Numbered from the stretch's first letter, positions 1 to 9,470 are shown. The stretch: 64,000 nt of DNA from Paludisphaera rhizosphaerae (GCF_011065895.1 NZ_JAALCR010000022.1:1-64000), one strand, 5' to 3'. A program made the numbers and translations. The notes: generated by a model from the letters alone, not told the origin.

Positions 1-408
1 CTCGCGGGGGAAGGTGGCCGCGAAGCGGCCGGATGAGGGGGGATCGGCTCCGCGTTCAGGTCGGCCGGACGGATGCGTGTCCGACGTCGGTCGTCCCCCT
101 CATCTGACCGCTGCGCGGTCTGTCTACCCCCGCGAGGGGGGAAGACCGTGCTCCAGAAATCCGACCACGACGGCCTTCCCCCCTCGCGGGGGAAGGTGGC
201 CCGAAGCGGCCGGATGAGGGGGGATCGGCGTGGCGTACGGGCGATCGTCGGATTCACATGCGACGGCGGTCGACCCCCTCGTCTGACGCCTTCGGCGTCT
301 GTCCTCCCCCGCGAGGGGGGGGGAAGACCGTCGGGCGCCTCGCTCGTTTCGAAGTCCGACGACCCTCACCCGGCCCTTCGGGCCACCCACTCCCGGGAGG
401 AGAGGGGA
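1..408. repeat. Cluster of alternating palindromic (REP-like) repeats
   Basis: Five related units of about 45-52 bases lie at 1-47, 94-142, 178-229, 271-323 and 362-408. Units one and three run in one orientation (GGGGGAAGGTGGCC, then a GC hairpin, then GGATGAGGGGG); units two, four and five are the inverse (CCCCCTCATCTG, hairpin, then CCCCCGCGAGGGGG). Each has a small central hairpin such as GCCGCTTCGCGGC or GACGCCTTCGGCGTC, and the hairpin varies in a compensated way between copies. ORFs through this block are products of the repeats. No gene is seen in 1-464. The cluster lies just downstream of the helicase/nuclease gene that ends at 465 on the minus strand. Confidence 0.8.
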
Positions 409-464
409 CTTCGGCTCGGCCGGCTGCTGGGATGGTGGAACGTCCATCTTGCCTGGTCTCCACG

Positions 465-3400
465 TCAACGAGTTGCGGCCGTCTCGACGAGCAACTTCCG
501 GATCTCCTGCTTGGTCTTGTGGAGGTTGGAGCCGTCGATTTCGAGGAACGCCCAGCGGCCGAACGTGCCCTGGTTGTTGACGGCGGGAATCCACATCGAT
601 TTCGTCGTGTTGACCTTGGACTCCTTCTCCTTCTTGCGCTGGCCCGAGACCTCCAGGACGAGGTTGAGCAAGTCGCCGGGCCCGCGGCCGTCATCGAGCT
701 TGACGATGAGGTCGGGGAAGTAGTTGCCGGGCCGGCCCTCGCAGGTGTAGGGGATGCGGAAGCCCATCCCCTGGTTCTTGGCGTAGGCGCGGACCTCGTC
801 CATCTCTTCGAGCTTCTGGCAGACGATCGTCTCCCAATCGCTGTCCTGGGGGACGAGGTTAAGGTGGCACCTGGCCGGGTCGGTGGTCCAGCAGGTCTTC
901 ACCGTGTCGAACGAGACCCCCGCCGTGGTGCCGATGGGATCGTCCCGTTGCAATTCCGCCCGCATCCGCTGGGCGCCGCCGGAGGAGTTCCGGATCGCCC
1001 CCATGATCTTCTCGCAGACCGCGTGCTTCTTCTCGCCGAGCAGGAGCAGCCCGGGGAAGGTGTCGTCGCCGTAGTCGACGTTCGGCGAGTCCTCCTCGGG
1101 ATCGCCCAGCCATTCGCGGACTATGCCGAACAACTGCGGGAAGAGCCAGGCCTTCTCCGGGAAGAAGCGCTGCTGAAGGTGGGTGGCCAGCCGGAAGGCG
1201 ACCGCCTGGGGCCGCATCTCGCGGGCGTCGTCCAGCGTCAACTCGGCCTGCTCGCCCACGATCGGCGCGTTCAGGGTGCTGGTCGGGACGTCCTGGGTGG
1301 TCAGGACGATCCGGTGCGTTTCGTCGAACCGCGCTGAGAGGTGCTCGGCGGGGACGTCGAAGCGATAGCCGGTGACGCGAGGGAAGGTGACTTCCAGCCA
1401 GGGGGCGTCCAGCAGCCGTTCGGCGACGGCGCGCACGGCCTTGCCGGGCTTCGGCGTGGGCGGGGTCCGCGTCTCGGGGAGGCCGGCGACGGGGAAGCCG
1501 GTGAAGGGGACGCCGAAGATGTCGGCGTATTCGGGGGTCATCATGCCGTCGTCCCCCAGCGCGTAGCTGCGGCGGCGGAGCCCGCGGCCCATCACCTGCT
1601 CGCAGAGCAGGCGGGTGCCGAACGCTCGGACCCCCAGGATGTGGGTGACGGTGTTGCAGTCCCAGCCCTCGGTGAGCATCGAGACGGAGACGACGCAGCG
1701 GATGTTCTCCCCGAGCTTGCCCGGCTTGCCGACCGTGTTCAGGACCTCGCGCATCAGGTCCTCGTCGGTCAGGTTCTCAACGTCTCGGCCGGGGAAGCGT
1801 TTGCGGTACTCGGCCTTGAAGTCCTCGATTTGGTGCTTCGCCAGCTTCTTGAAGTCGTCGGACATGCTTTCGCCCGAGTCGAGCTGGCGGCTGTCGACGA
1901 GGATGGTGTTGGGTCGGTGCAGCCAGCGGTCGTTTTTTACGTTGCTGAACAGCGCCAGCTCCCCGCCGCCGGCGACGACCGGCTCGCCGTCGGGATGCTT
2001 GTGGCCGTTCTCATACCCCGAGATGTAATCGAACACGGCCTTGCTGACGTTGGTGTTGTTGCAGACGACGATGAAGACCGGGGGCGTGCTGCCATTCGCT
2101 CGGGCCTCCTCGTCGGCTTCCCAGGCGGCGAAGGTCTCGGCGTAATGGCCGTACAGGCTCTTGAGGGCTCCTTCGAGCAGGCCGGGGATCGAGGGGGGGA
2201 GATTCGCGTCCTCCGGCCCTCGGCGGAGGTCCTTCAACCCTTCGCGGACGTGGACCCAGAGGTCGCGGTACTTGGGGTAGTCGCCAGTCATCGCGTTATC
2301 GGCCACCGGCACGCGCGGGATCTTGACGATGCCGGATTCGATCGCGTCCATCAGCGAGAAGTCGCTGACGACCCAGGGGAAGAGCGTCCCTTCGGGATAG
2401 CCTGAGCCCTTGAGGTAGAAGGGCGTTGCGGAGAGGTCGACGACGGACTTCACGCCGATCTTGCGATGCACGGCCTCCAGGCCGGTGATCCAGAGCCGGG
2501 CTTCCTCGGCCCGGTCGCGGGCCTCGCTGGCTTCCTCGCGGGTGAGCTTCTCCTTCTTTTCGACCGGCCGGCCGCGGTAACAGTGGTGGGCCTCGTCGTT
2601 GAGGACCATGATCTCCCTGCGCCGGCCCAGGTCCTTGCAGATCCGGTTGACCATCTCGTCGGCAGACTCGGTGAAGGCGCCCGGGGTGTTCACGGTGAGC
2701 AACCGTTTCGTCAGGCCGCCGGCGTCCCCCTTCTCGCGGAGCTTGAAGGCGTGGAAGTTGGTGACGACGATCTGCGCCGTGGCGAGGTCGGCGCGAGATT
2801 CGGGGGGGACGATATCGAGCTCCCGGTAGTAGCTGTTGGGGTCGGACGGGAGCAGGACGCGGAGCCGATCGCGGATGGTGATGCCGGGGGCGACGACGAG
2901 GAAGGCGTCGGTGAAGCGGTTGTCGCGTGGGTATCGGCGTTTGTTGAGGACCTGCCAGGCGATGATCATGGCCATGACCACCGTCTTGCCGCTGCCGGTC
3001 GCCATCTTGCAGGCGATGCGGAAAAGGTCGGTGCCGGCTTCCTCGGCCTTGTCCCGGAGGTACTTCTCAATCCACTCGTCGCCGTACTTGGTCTGTTTGG
3101 CGACTTCCGTGACGTAGACGAGCGTCTCCAGGGCCTCGATCTGGCAGAAGAAGAGGGCGCGCGAGCGGTCGTCGGCCTCCCAGTGCTCGAAGAGGGCCCG
3201 CGTCGCGGGCGTGATGTCGGGCCTCCCCATGCTGCGCCAGGTTCGGAGAAGCCCTCGGATGCGATTGACGTGTCCGCTCTCGGTCTTCTTCTCCTCCAGG
3301 GCGTCGAAGAGCGAAGGTGCGGCCTTCTTCTTGGGCGTGGCGATGGGGAGGAAGTAGCTGCTCTCCCTGCGGCCGGGGTCGACGGCGTCGGTGATCTGGT

Positions 3401-3485
3401 TGTTGGCGTCGAAGCGGAAGTGCTTGGAGGGCTCGGCGTAAGGCGAATTCAGGATCGGATTGTTGAGGGAAGCGACCTTCGACAT
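465..3485 (-). CDS. SF2 helicase/nuclease, BPTD_3080-type restriction endonuclease
   Basis: The product is 1006 residues long. Its N-terminus (NPILNSPYAEPSKHFRFD, with SSYFLPIATPKKK after it) is what I know from the BPTD_3080 family of restriction endonucleases, relatives of type III Res subunits. Superfamily 2 motifs are in order: Walker A ATGSGKT near 162-168, DEAH at 297-300, SATPF near 365 and the arginine-finger motif QVMGRGLRR near 655. The C-terminal 80 residues contain PDLIVKL followed by LEVSGQRKKEKE, a plausible PD-(D/E)xK nuclease core. The ATG at 3485 is preferred over an upstream extension because GGAG lies about 8 bases before it and family similarity begins there. No DNA methyltransferase partner is visible; one could lie left of the window beyond the repeats. 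Family call is confident; restriction activity is inferred. Confidence 0.85.
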   Translation of the reverse strand: MSKVASLNNPILNSPYAEPSKHFRFDANNQITDAVDPGRRESSYFLPIATPKKKAAPSLFDALEEKKTESGHVNRIRGLLRTWRSMGRPDITPATRALFEHWEADDRSRALFFCQIEALETLVYVTEVAKQTKYGDEWIEKYLRDKAEEAGTDLFRIACKMATGSGKTVVMAMIIAWQVLNKRRYPRDNRFTDAFLVVAPGITIRDRLRVLLPSDPNSYYRELDIVPPESRADLATAQIVVTNFHAFKLREKGDAGGLTKRLLTVNTPGAFTESADEMVNRICKDLGRRREIMVLNDEAHHCYRGRPVEKKEKLTREEASEARDRAEEARLWITGLEAVHRKIGVKSVVDLSATPFYLKGSGYPEGTLFPWVVSDFSLMDAIESGIVKIPRVPVADNAMTGDYPKYRDLWVHVREGLKDLRRGPEDANLPPSIPGLLEGALKSLYGHYAETFAAWEADEEARANGSTPPVFIVVCNNTNVSKAVFDYISGYENGHKHPDGEPVVAGGGELALFSNVKNDRWLHRPNTILVDSRQLDSGESMSDDFKKLAKHQIEDFKAEYRKRFPGRDVENLTDEDLMREVLNTVGKPGKLGENIRCVVSVSMLTEGWDCNTVTHILGVRAFGTRLLCEQVMGRGLRRRSYALGDDGMMTPEYADIFGVPFTGFPVAGLPETRTPPTPKPGKAVRAVAERLLDAPWLEVTFPRVTGYRFDVPAEHLSARFDETHRIVLTTQDVPTSTLNAPIVGEQAELTLDDAREMRPQAVAFRLATHLQQRFFPEKAWLFPQLFGIVREWLGDPEEDSPNVDYGDDTFPGLLLLGEKKHAVCEKIMGAIRNSSGGAQRMRAELQRDDPIGTTAGVSFDTVKTCWTTDPARCHLNLVPQDSDWETIVCQKLEEMDEVRAYAKNQGMGFRIPYTCEGRPGNYFPDLIVKLDDGRGPGDLLNLVLEVSGQRKKEKESKVNTTKSMWIPAVNNQGTFGRWAFLEIDGSNLHKTKQEIRKLLVETAATR

Positions 3486-4149
3486 CGAGCGACTCCGTCT
3501 AAACTTCGACCGATCGGATCGGCCCGGACGGAATTCATTGTAACCGACGATTCGAAGGACCACGCAAGCGTGGGCCCGACGTTCGGCCAATCCTTCGCGT
3601 CACCCGTTTTGCCGAAGATGTCGGGGGTTTCGTTTGACGCGGTTGCGCAGGGGCCTCTTTCGCCCTTTTCCGGGTCGGAATCCGCACCCCTGCGACAGGG
3701 TATTGAATGGAGAGCCGAGGTCTTTTCGCTGGCTCCCTGGGCGAAGTTCGGGGCGAAAGCGACGCAGGTTTCTCGACATCACCGGAGGAGGCATGCCATG
3801 GACCTGCGTGAAAGCTTCACCCGACCATCGCCGATCGCGTGGCCATGTAAGAGTGGCCATGGCACCCGAGAACGATTCTCTTCCTGGATACGAGGAGCGG
3901 CGTCATCGAGTCGAAAGCGTCTTGAAATTGGTCGAACCAACCCAATTTCGGGGGGCGGTTTGGGTGACCCAATTGATTTCATTTCAAGGACTTATCGTGT
4001 CGCATCTGCGTGGGAACCACGCACGGACGAACCCAATCGAAGCCGGCCGGCCGGTTCGATGGGTGAAGGCGGGACGGGAAACGAGAAACGCCCCGGACGC
4101 GGCGGGGCGTCGGGGGCGTTTGGTGGTTGGTTGGTCGATCGGGGAGGGC
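3486..4149. other. Intergenic region, no convincing gene
   Basis: This 664-base stretch separates two minus-strand genes. The short ORFs in it have no recognisable family, no good ribosome binding site and skewed composition. The right end carries the likely terminator of the GDP-fucose synthase gene (4088-4110). The promoter of the helicase/nuclease gene must lie near 3490-3650, but I cannot point to a clear -35/-10 pair. Confidence 0.5.
4088..4110 (-). terminator. Likely intrinsic terminator of GDP-fucose synthase gene
   Basis: A perfect 7-bp stem ACGCCCC/GGGGCGT with a 9-base loop lies 40 bases beyond the fcl stop. Reading on the minus strand it is followed by TTCTCGTTT, an imperfect T-tract. 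Confidence 0.5.
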
Positions 4150-5088
4150 TCAGTTGCGGGCGTCGGCTTCGGCCTTGTTGGCCATGTACCACTTGATGGT
4201 CTTGGCGAGGCCGGCTTCGAGGCTGGTGGGAGGACGCCAGTTGAGGACGGATTCCATCTTGGAGACGTCCAGCACCTTGCGCATGACGCCGTCGGGCTTG
4301 GTCTTGTCCCAGACGATCTCGCCTTCGAAGCGGGTCAGGCGGGCGACGATCTCGGAGAGCTCCTTGATCGTGGTGCCGACGCCGGTCCCCATGTTGAGGG
4401 GCTCGGTGTAGCCGCTGTCCAGCAGCCGGGCGGTCCCTTCGGCGGCGTCGCCCACGTAGATGAACTCGCGGACCGGAGCGCCGGTACCCCAGCAGACGAC
4501 TTCCTTCTTCTTCTCGATGACGGCGTCGGCGAACTTCTTGATGAGGGCGGCGGCGACGTGGGAACGGTACTCGCCGAAGACGTCGTGCTCGCCGTAGAGG
4601 TTGGTGACGATCGGCATCTGGCCGACCATCCCGCAGCCCTTCTGGTAGGCCCGCATGCCGACTTCCATCACCTTCTTGGTGAAGCCGTAGGGCTCGACCG
4701 AGGGGTGGAGGGCGCCCGACCAGGAGTCGGACTCTTTCATGTCGCCGTTGACGGCACCGGCGTAGGCGCAGGCGGAGCCGATGGTCATGAACTTCTTCAC
4801 GCCGACCTTGGAGGCGGCGTCGAGCAGGTTCACGCCCATCACGACGTTGCGCTGGAAGATCTGGATCGGCTCGGCGACGCAGATCCCCAGGCCGCCGTAG
4901 TACGCCGCGGAGTGGACGACGGTGGTCGGCTTGACCTGCTCCAGCGTGCGGAGCGTGGAGGCGGCGTCCATCAGGTTGAAGTCGGGCCGGCCGGGAGTGA
5001 CGACGGTGTGGCCTCGGCCGCGAAGGGCCTCGGCGATGCGGCGGCCGAAGAAGCCGGTTCCACCGGTCAGCAAGATGCGCTCAGACAT
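4150..5088 (-). CDS. fcl: GDP-L-fucose synthase
   Basis: This 312-residue short-chain dehydrogenase/reductase (extended type) should convert GDP-4-keto-6-deoxymannose to GDP-L-fucose with NADPH in the cytosol, the last step of GDP-fucose supply. Visible features are the nucleotide-binding GGTGFFG at 9-15 and the catalytic triad Ser105 (IGSACAY), Tyr134 and Lys138 (YGFTKK). Length matches the family. The ATG at 5088 has GAGGA about 7 bases upstream and places the Rossmann motif at the usual distance; a longer ORF start 76 residues upstream is not needed. The GDP-mannose 4,6-dehydratase that makes its substrate is not in the window. It fits with the glycosyltransferase region at 52-62 kb. Confidence 0.92.
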   Translation of the reverse strand: MSERILLTGGTGFFGRRIAEALRGRGHTVVTPGRPDFNLMDAASTLRTLEQVKPTTVVHSAAYYGGLGICVAEPIQIFQRNVVMGVNLLDAASKVGVKKFMTIGSACAYAGAVNGDMKESDSWSGALHPSVEPYGFTKKVMEVGMRAYQKGCGMVGQMPIVTNLYGEHDVFGEYRSHVAAALIKKFADAVIEKKKEVVCWGTGAPVREFIYVGDAAEGTARLLDSGYTEPLNMGTGVGTTIKELSEIVARLTRFEGEIVWDKTKPDGVMRKVLDVSKMESVLNWRPPTSLEAGLAKTIKWYMANKAEADARN

Positions 5089-5301
5089 GGCGATCCTCGC
5101 AGGCGTTCCGGCGCGGGGAGCGTCGTCGAAGGTGCGGACGGCGCGTTCGGCACGCGAGGGAACGAGGGGGTGTTGCTCTTGATCCAAATCCATCCCTGTG
5201 GGGCCCGATGCGGAACCGAGCCCGTTCTCTGGACGGGGCGGAGTATAATCGAGTCTCCCTCGCGCGCCGAGACGAATCGCTTTCCGATGGAGCCCGCACG
5301 C

Positions 5302-6267
5302 ATGGACCGGCAACAAACCAACCTCGATCTCTCGAGGCGGCAGTGGCTCTATCAGGCGTCCGCGGCGTTAGTTCTCGCCTCATCGGGCCTTTCGACCTCG
5401 TCCCAGGCCGCCGACCCACCGGCCGCGCCCGGGGAGGACGAGCGGATCGGCAAGATCGTGGAGAAGGCGAAGGATGCGGGGATCGCCCCATTCGGGGTTT
5501 CGCGGTCGACGCATTTTCTGGGCGTCGGCAACGCCCCGGACGACTTCCGGGCCGAAGCGCTCGAGGTCTGCGAGGGGATCGGCCGCGTCTTCCTCAAGCA
5601 GTTGCGCGATCGCGGGTTCAAGATCGACTATCCAACCGAGCGGATGATGGTCGTGATCCTGAAGGATGCGACCTCCTACGGCGCGTTCGTCGGCGGCGTG
5701 CCGATGCTGAACGTCGGCGGCCACTTCGACATGGACTCCGACCGGCTCGTGGTCTTCGACTTCCGGGCCGACGCCGCGCCGGGGGCGGCTCGCACGAACA
5801 CGTTCGCACTCGTCCACGAGACGACTCACATGCTGAGCTATCACACGGGGCTTCTGACGCTCGCCCGGGATCCCGGCAAGTGCGTGAGCGAGGGGATCGC
5901 CGCGTACTTTGAGATGTGGCGGCCGACCGGCAATGCGCCCGTGGGCCGGATCAACCAACCCCGTCTGGAATCGATCCGCCGGGCCTCGCGTCAGGATGCG
6001 GTCGAGTGGATCGACACCGCCAAGCTGCTGACCACCGACGCTCTCTTCGACGAGGAGAAGACGGCCGAGCAGGCGTACGGTCAGGCCTGGTTGATGATGT
6101 ACCACCTGCTGTCGTCGCGGTCGCTCTGGCCGAAGGTCGTCGACTGGTTCGGCGACCTCCGCGCGGGGAGCAGCGACCGGATCGCGACCCTGGAGAAGCA
6201 CCTCGGGCCGATCGCGAAGCTCGACGACAGCCTGCGACGGCTGGGCCGGGAACTGGTTCGGGGCTGA
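5302..6267 (+). CDS. Tat-exported DUF1570 metallopeptidase-like protein
   Basis: The 321-residue product begins with a twin-arginine signal (SRRQWL at 11-16, then a short hydrophobic stretch, cleavage likely near SQAA at 34-37), so it is expected outside the cytoplasmic membrane. The mature part has HETTH at 172-176 and SEGIAAYFE with Glu197, the pattern of a gluzincin-type zinc site. This matches the DUF1570 family that is common in planctomycetes; substrate is unknown. The ATG at 5302 has GGAG nine bases upstream; an in-frame ATG at 5287 would add five residues. The gene is divergent from fcl and its stop lies five bases from the end of the convergent secA-like gene. Confidence 0.8.
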   Translation: MDRQQTNLDLSRRQWLYQASAALVLASSGLSTSSQAADPPAAPGEDERIGKIVEKAKDAGIAPFGVSRSTHFLGVGNAPDDFRAEALEVCEGIGRVFLKQLRDRGFKIDYPTERMMVVILKDATSYGAFVGGVPMLNVGGHFDMDSDRLVVFDFRADAAPGAARTNTFALVHETTHMLSYHTGLLTLARDPGKCVSEGIAAYFEMWRPTGNAPVGRINQPRLESIRRASRQDAVEWIDTAKLLTTDALFDEEKTAEQAYGQAWLMMYHLLSSRSLWPKVVDWFGDLRAGSSDRIATLEKHLGPIAKLDDSLRRLGRELVRG

Positions 6268-6272
6268 GGCGA

Positions 6273-8222
6273 TCAGCCCAGGACCGGATTGAGCCCCATG
6301 TTGGTGCGCATCTCGGCCCGCTGCTTCTCATAGTGCATGAGGAGCTTGCGGTCCTTGAAGTGCTGCCGCTCCTTGCGACGTTGGGCCTGGACGAAGTAGC
6401 GGCGCCAGGCGGCGCTGGTGAGTTCGCCCCGGCCGTCGTTGCGGAGCCGGACGCGGTTGGCGGGCTTCTCGCCGAAGGAGTCGACGATCTCGTCTCCCAG
6501 ACAGACGAAGAACTGGCAGATGCCGGGGTCGCCCTGACGGGCGGAACGGCCGGCGAGCTGGCGGTCGATCCGGAGCGACTCGTTGCGCTCGGTGCCGATG
6601 ACGTGGAGCCCGCCCAGATCGGCGACGCCCTCGCCCAGCTTGATGTCGGTGCCGCGGCCGGCCATGTTGGTGGCGACCGTGACCTTCCCCTTCTGACCGG
6701 CCTGAGCGACGATCTGGGCCTCGATCTCGTGGTTCTTGGCGTTGAGCACCTGGTGCTCGATGCCCGCCTCGGCCAGCAGGGCGCTGAGGTGCTCGGACTT
6801 CTCGATCGACCGCGTGCCGACGAGGACCGGAGCGCCCTTGCGGTTCCACTCGACGATCTGGTCGGCGACGGCCTGGAACTTCTCAAGCTCGTTGGAGAAG
6901 ACCCGATCCGGCAGCCAGACGCGGGCGTTGCGGCGGTTGGTCGGGATCTGCATCACGCCGACCTTGTAGATCCGGCGAAGTTCGGCGGCGTCCGAGGTGA
7001 TCGTGCCCGTCATGCCAGCGAGCTTCTTGAACCGCTTGAAGAAGTCCTGGACGGTCACGCGGGCGGCGGTGATCGTCTCCAGGGTGATCTCCAGCTTTTC
7101 CTTGGCCTGGATCGCCTGGTGGAGGCCGTCCTGCCACTGGCGGCCGGGCATCATACGGCCGGTGAACTCGTCGACAATGACGACCTCGCCGTCGTGGATG
7201 ACGTAGTCGCGATCGCGGAGGTAGGCGATCTGAGCCCGCAAGGCGCGCTCGACGTACTCATACAGGCTGTCGACCGTCAGCATGACGAACGACGGATGCG
7301 CCGCCCGGGCCTGAACCTTGCGGCGGCCGGCGGCGGTGAGTTCGGCCTTCTTCTCGACCGGATCGTACTTGTAGTCCTTGATCCGGACGAGGGTCAGGGC
7401 GAGTTGGTCGGCGCCGTAGTAAGCGGAGGCCTCTTCCTGAGTCGGCTGGTTGTTGGCGCCGATGATGAGCGGGGTTCGGGCCTCGTCGATGAGGATGCTG
7501 TCGGCCTCGTCGACCATCGCGAAGTTGTGGCTGCGCTGGACGGGCTGTTCCCCCTCGCCGTGGTTCCCCTGGCCGAGGAACGCCTGCTCGAAGGACTTCC
7601 GCGTGGTGTCCCCCAACTGGAGCCGCTTCAACTCGTCCCGGAGGAAGTCGAAGCCCATCTCCTTGCTGGTGCCATAGGTGATGTCGCAGTTGTAGGCCCG
7701 GCGGCGCTCGTAGTCGGACATCCCGGTCTGGATGCAGCCGACGGTCAGGCCCAGATGGCGGTAGATCTGGCCCATCCACTCGGCGTCGCGGCGGGCGAGG
7801 TAGTCGTTGACGGTGACGACGTAAACGCCCTTGGCCGGCAGGGCGTTGAGCACGGCCGGCATGGTGGCGACCAGCGTCTTGCCTTCACCCGTTTCAAGCT
7901 CGGCGATGCAACTGTTGTGGATCGCGATGCCGCCGAGAACCTGGACGTCGAACTGGCGCTGGCCGATCGTCCGCTTGGCGGCCTCTCGGGTCAGGGCGAA
8001 GGCCTCGGGGAGAAGCCCGTTCAGCGAATCCCCCTGGCGAGCCCGAAGGCGAAGGGCGAGGGCCTTCTCTCGCAGCTCGGCGTCGGTCATCGGCTCGAAC
8101 GTCGGCTCCAGAGCGTTGACGCGCTGGACTTGCACGGCGAACGAGGCGAAGCGTCCCGCCGACGTCGGCCCCGCGAGTCGGCCCACCTGGTTGATCCATC
8201 CGACGCCGAGTCGGTTTGCCAT
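6273..8222 (-). CDS. SecA-family preprotein translocase ATPase, short paralogue
   Basis: This 649-residue protein has the SecA motor: ETGEGKT near 110-116, VDEADSILIDEART with DEAD at 238-241, the preprotein cross-linking region (EFTGRMMPGRQWQDG), GTITSDAAEL, NMAGRGTDIKLG and DRQLAGRSARQGDPG. Housekeeping SecA proteins are usually 800-1000 residues and end in a zinc-binding tail; here the protein stops soon after the second motor domain (MHYEKQRAEMRTNMGLNPVLG), with no Cys-rich tail and little helical-scaffold/wing sequence. It is therefore likely an accessory SecA, not the main one. The ATG at 8222 is chosen because the SecA N-terminal pattern (LEPTFEPMTDAELREK) follows directly. Sec-type ATPase is sure; its specific cargo is unknown. 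Confidence 0.9.
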   Translation of the reverse strand: MANRLGVGWINQVGRLAGPTSAGRFASFAVQVQRVNALEPTFEPMTDAELREKALALRLRARQGDSLNGLLPEAFALTREAAKRTIGQRQFDVQVLGGIAIHNSCIAELETGEGKTLVATMPAVLNALPAKGVYVVTVNDYLARRDAEWMGQIYRHLGLTVGCIQTGMSDYERRRAYNCDITYGTSKEMGFDFLRDELKRLQLGDTTRKSFEQAFLGQGNHGEGEQPVQRSHNFAMVDEADSILIDEARTPLIIGANNQPTQEEASAYYGADQLALTLVRIKDYKYDPVEKKAELTAAGRRKVQARAAHPSFVMLTVDSLYEYVERALRAQIAYLRDRDYVIHDGEVVIVDEFTGRMMPGRQWQDGLHQAIQAKEKLEITLETITAARVTVQDFFKRFKKLAGMTGTITSDAAELRRIYKVGVMQIPTNRRNARVWLPDRVFSNELEKFQAVADQIVEWNRKGAPVLVGTRSIEKSEHLSALLAEAGIEHQVLNAKNHEIEAQIVAQAGQKGKVTVATNMAGRGTDIKLGEGVADLGGLHVIGTERNESLRIDRQLAGRSARQGDPGICQFFVCLGDEIVDSFGEKPANRVRLRNDGRGELTSAAWRRYFVQAQRRKERQHFKDRKLLMHYEKQRAEMRTNMGLNPVLG

Positions 8223-8380
8223 GGGTGCTTCCTCTGACTGGCCCAAGAGTCCCGATCGACGGTTCCGAAACGCCGCCGCAGGCGCAGAACGGATCCCGCC
8301 GTAGAGAATGGGACGTCGAGGAACGACGCCTTCCCGGGAATTCCGAAAGGAGGCCGTCTCTGGGGAATGGAGACGCTGGC

Positions 8381-9370
8381 TCAGGGGGGGGCGACCCGCG
8401 TGTAGATCATCCCGGTTCGGTTGAACGACCAGTAGTCCCCTGGTCGTTCCAACTTGACTTCGCCCTCCTTGGCTTGCTTCGCCAGCATGCCCCATTTCTC
8501 ATCGGCCGAGGGCTCGCCGGACTTCTCATCGCCGGGTCCGTGGCCCCAGAGAATCAGGGCTCGCGTGGCCGTCTGGACGAACAGTCCGCGGTTGTTCGGG
8601 GGATTATCCGGGAGGATGGCGGTGATCCGAAGCGAAGGGTCAGTCTTGGCTTCGGACTCGCGGGAGGGGTCCAGAAGAAACCCGGCGAGCCGGGCGGCCT
8701 GAATCACCATCCGGTCGACGTCGGGGTCGGCGGTCTTCCAGATCAGGCCGACGCGGTCAGCGGCCGGGGCGACGAGGCTGCGGCCCGAGACGGCGATCAA
8801 CCGTCCGATCTTCTCCGTATCGATGTCCTCCATCGGCAGGATGCAGCCCTCGCGGTCGAGGACTTGCTGAACGGCCCCCGCCGCCTGCACCCGGACGACC
8901 GGCTTGCGGTACGCCAGGCGGACGACCAGCGAGTGGGGAGGGAACTCAACCGACTCCACCCGCTCGACCCAGGGGAATTGCTTGAACGCTCCGGCCAGGC
9001 TTTCGGCGTCGACGTCCAGGACGGGGAGGACTTCCGGCTCCCGGGCGTTCTTGCGGACCCGTTCCAGGAACCCGGCCGCGCCGCCTCGAAAGCACTCGGG
9101 CGGCGGTACGGGGAGTTCGATGCGATCGAACGGAAGCTGGTACTGGGGCTGACGATGCAGCCAGGCGACGGCCGACTGGAGGGCGTGCCCGCCGGCATAG
9201 AAGAGGACGACCAGCAACGCGACGACGATCCCCGACGCGGCGGCGACCTTGCGGAGGTCCAGTCGGCTGGCGGCACGGGCGAGTTCAAATCGGCGAGGGG
9301 GGGGCGGGAAGTCCTCGCCGTCGTCGTCGCCGTCAGGGGCGACGATTCGGGTCCGGTTGCGGTACTCCAT
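8381..9370 (-). CDS. ftsQ: FtsQ-like cell division protein (POTRA)
   Basis: The product is 329 residues: a charged cytoplasmic N-terminus, one membrane segment near 41-61 (VAAASGIVVALLVVLFYAGG), then an extracytoplasmic part with an FtsQ/DivIB-like pattern (FPWVERVESVEFPPHSLVVRLAYRKPV, in two pieces typical of the POTRA-FtsQ domain, followed by LDREGCILPM). It follows murB directly, the usual murB-ftsQ order of dcw clusters, which supports the call. The ATG at 9370 has GGAGGAG nine bases before it; the longer GTG start at 9469 lacks this. Planctomycetes are known to lack FtsZ, so its role here is uncertain; assignment rests on position, topology and weak sequence pattern. Confidence 0.72.
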   Translation of the reverse strand: MEYRNRTRIVAPDGDDDGEDFPPPPRRFELARAASRLDLRKVAAASGIVVALLVVLFYAGGHALQSAVAWLHRQPQYQLPFDRIELPVPPPECFRGGAAGFLERVRKNAREPEVLPVLDVDAESLAGAFKQFPWVERVESVEFPPHSLVVRLAYRKPVVRVQAAGAVQQVLDREGCILPMEDIDTEKIGRLIAVSGRSLVAPAADRVGLIWKTADPDVDRMVIQAARLAGFLLDPSRESEAKTDPSLRITAILPDNPPNNRGLFVQTATRALILWGHGPGDEKSGEPSADEKWGMLAKQAKEGEVKLERPGDYWSFNRTGMIYTRVAPP

Positions 9371-9470
9371 GTCCCCGGCTCCTCCCTGATCGCCCGGCGC
9401 GCAACGGCCCGGGCGCGATGGAACGCCGGCGGATCCCGCGTCGCGACGCCTCGCTCCGGACGTGTTCACC

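Noticed and set aside
14-723. Several ORFs with repeated CLPPRGG/YPREGG-like wording
   Set aside because: They are translations of the palindromic repeat cluster; the same wording occurs in several frames and no start signal is present.
258-1337. 359-codon plus-strand ORF
   Set aside because: It runs antisense to the helicase/nuclease gene, is Gly/Val/Leu/Arg-rich and has no family pattern; typical high-GC shadow.
5916-8237. 773-codon plus-strand ORF
   Set aside because: It is antisense to the secA-like gene, which has full family motifs; the ORF has shadow composition.
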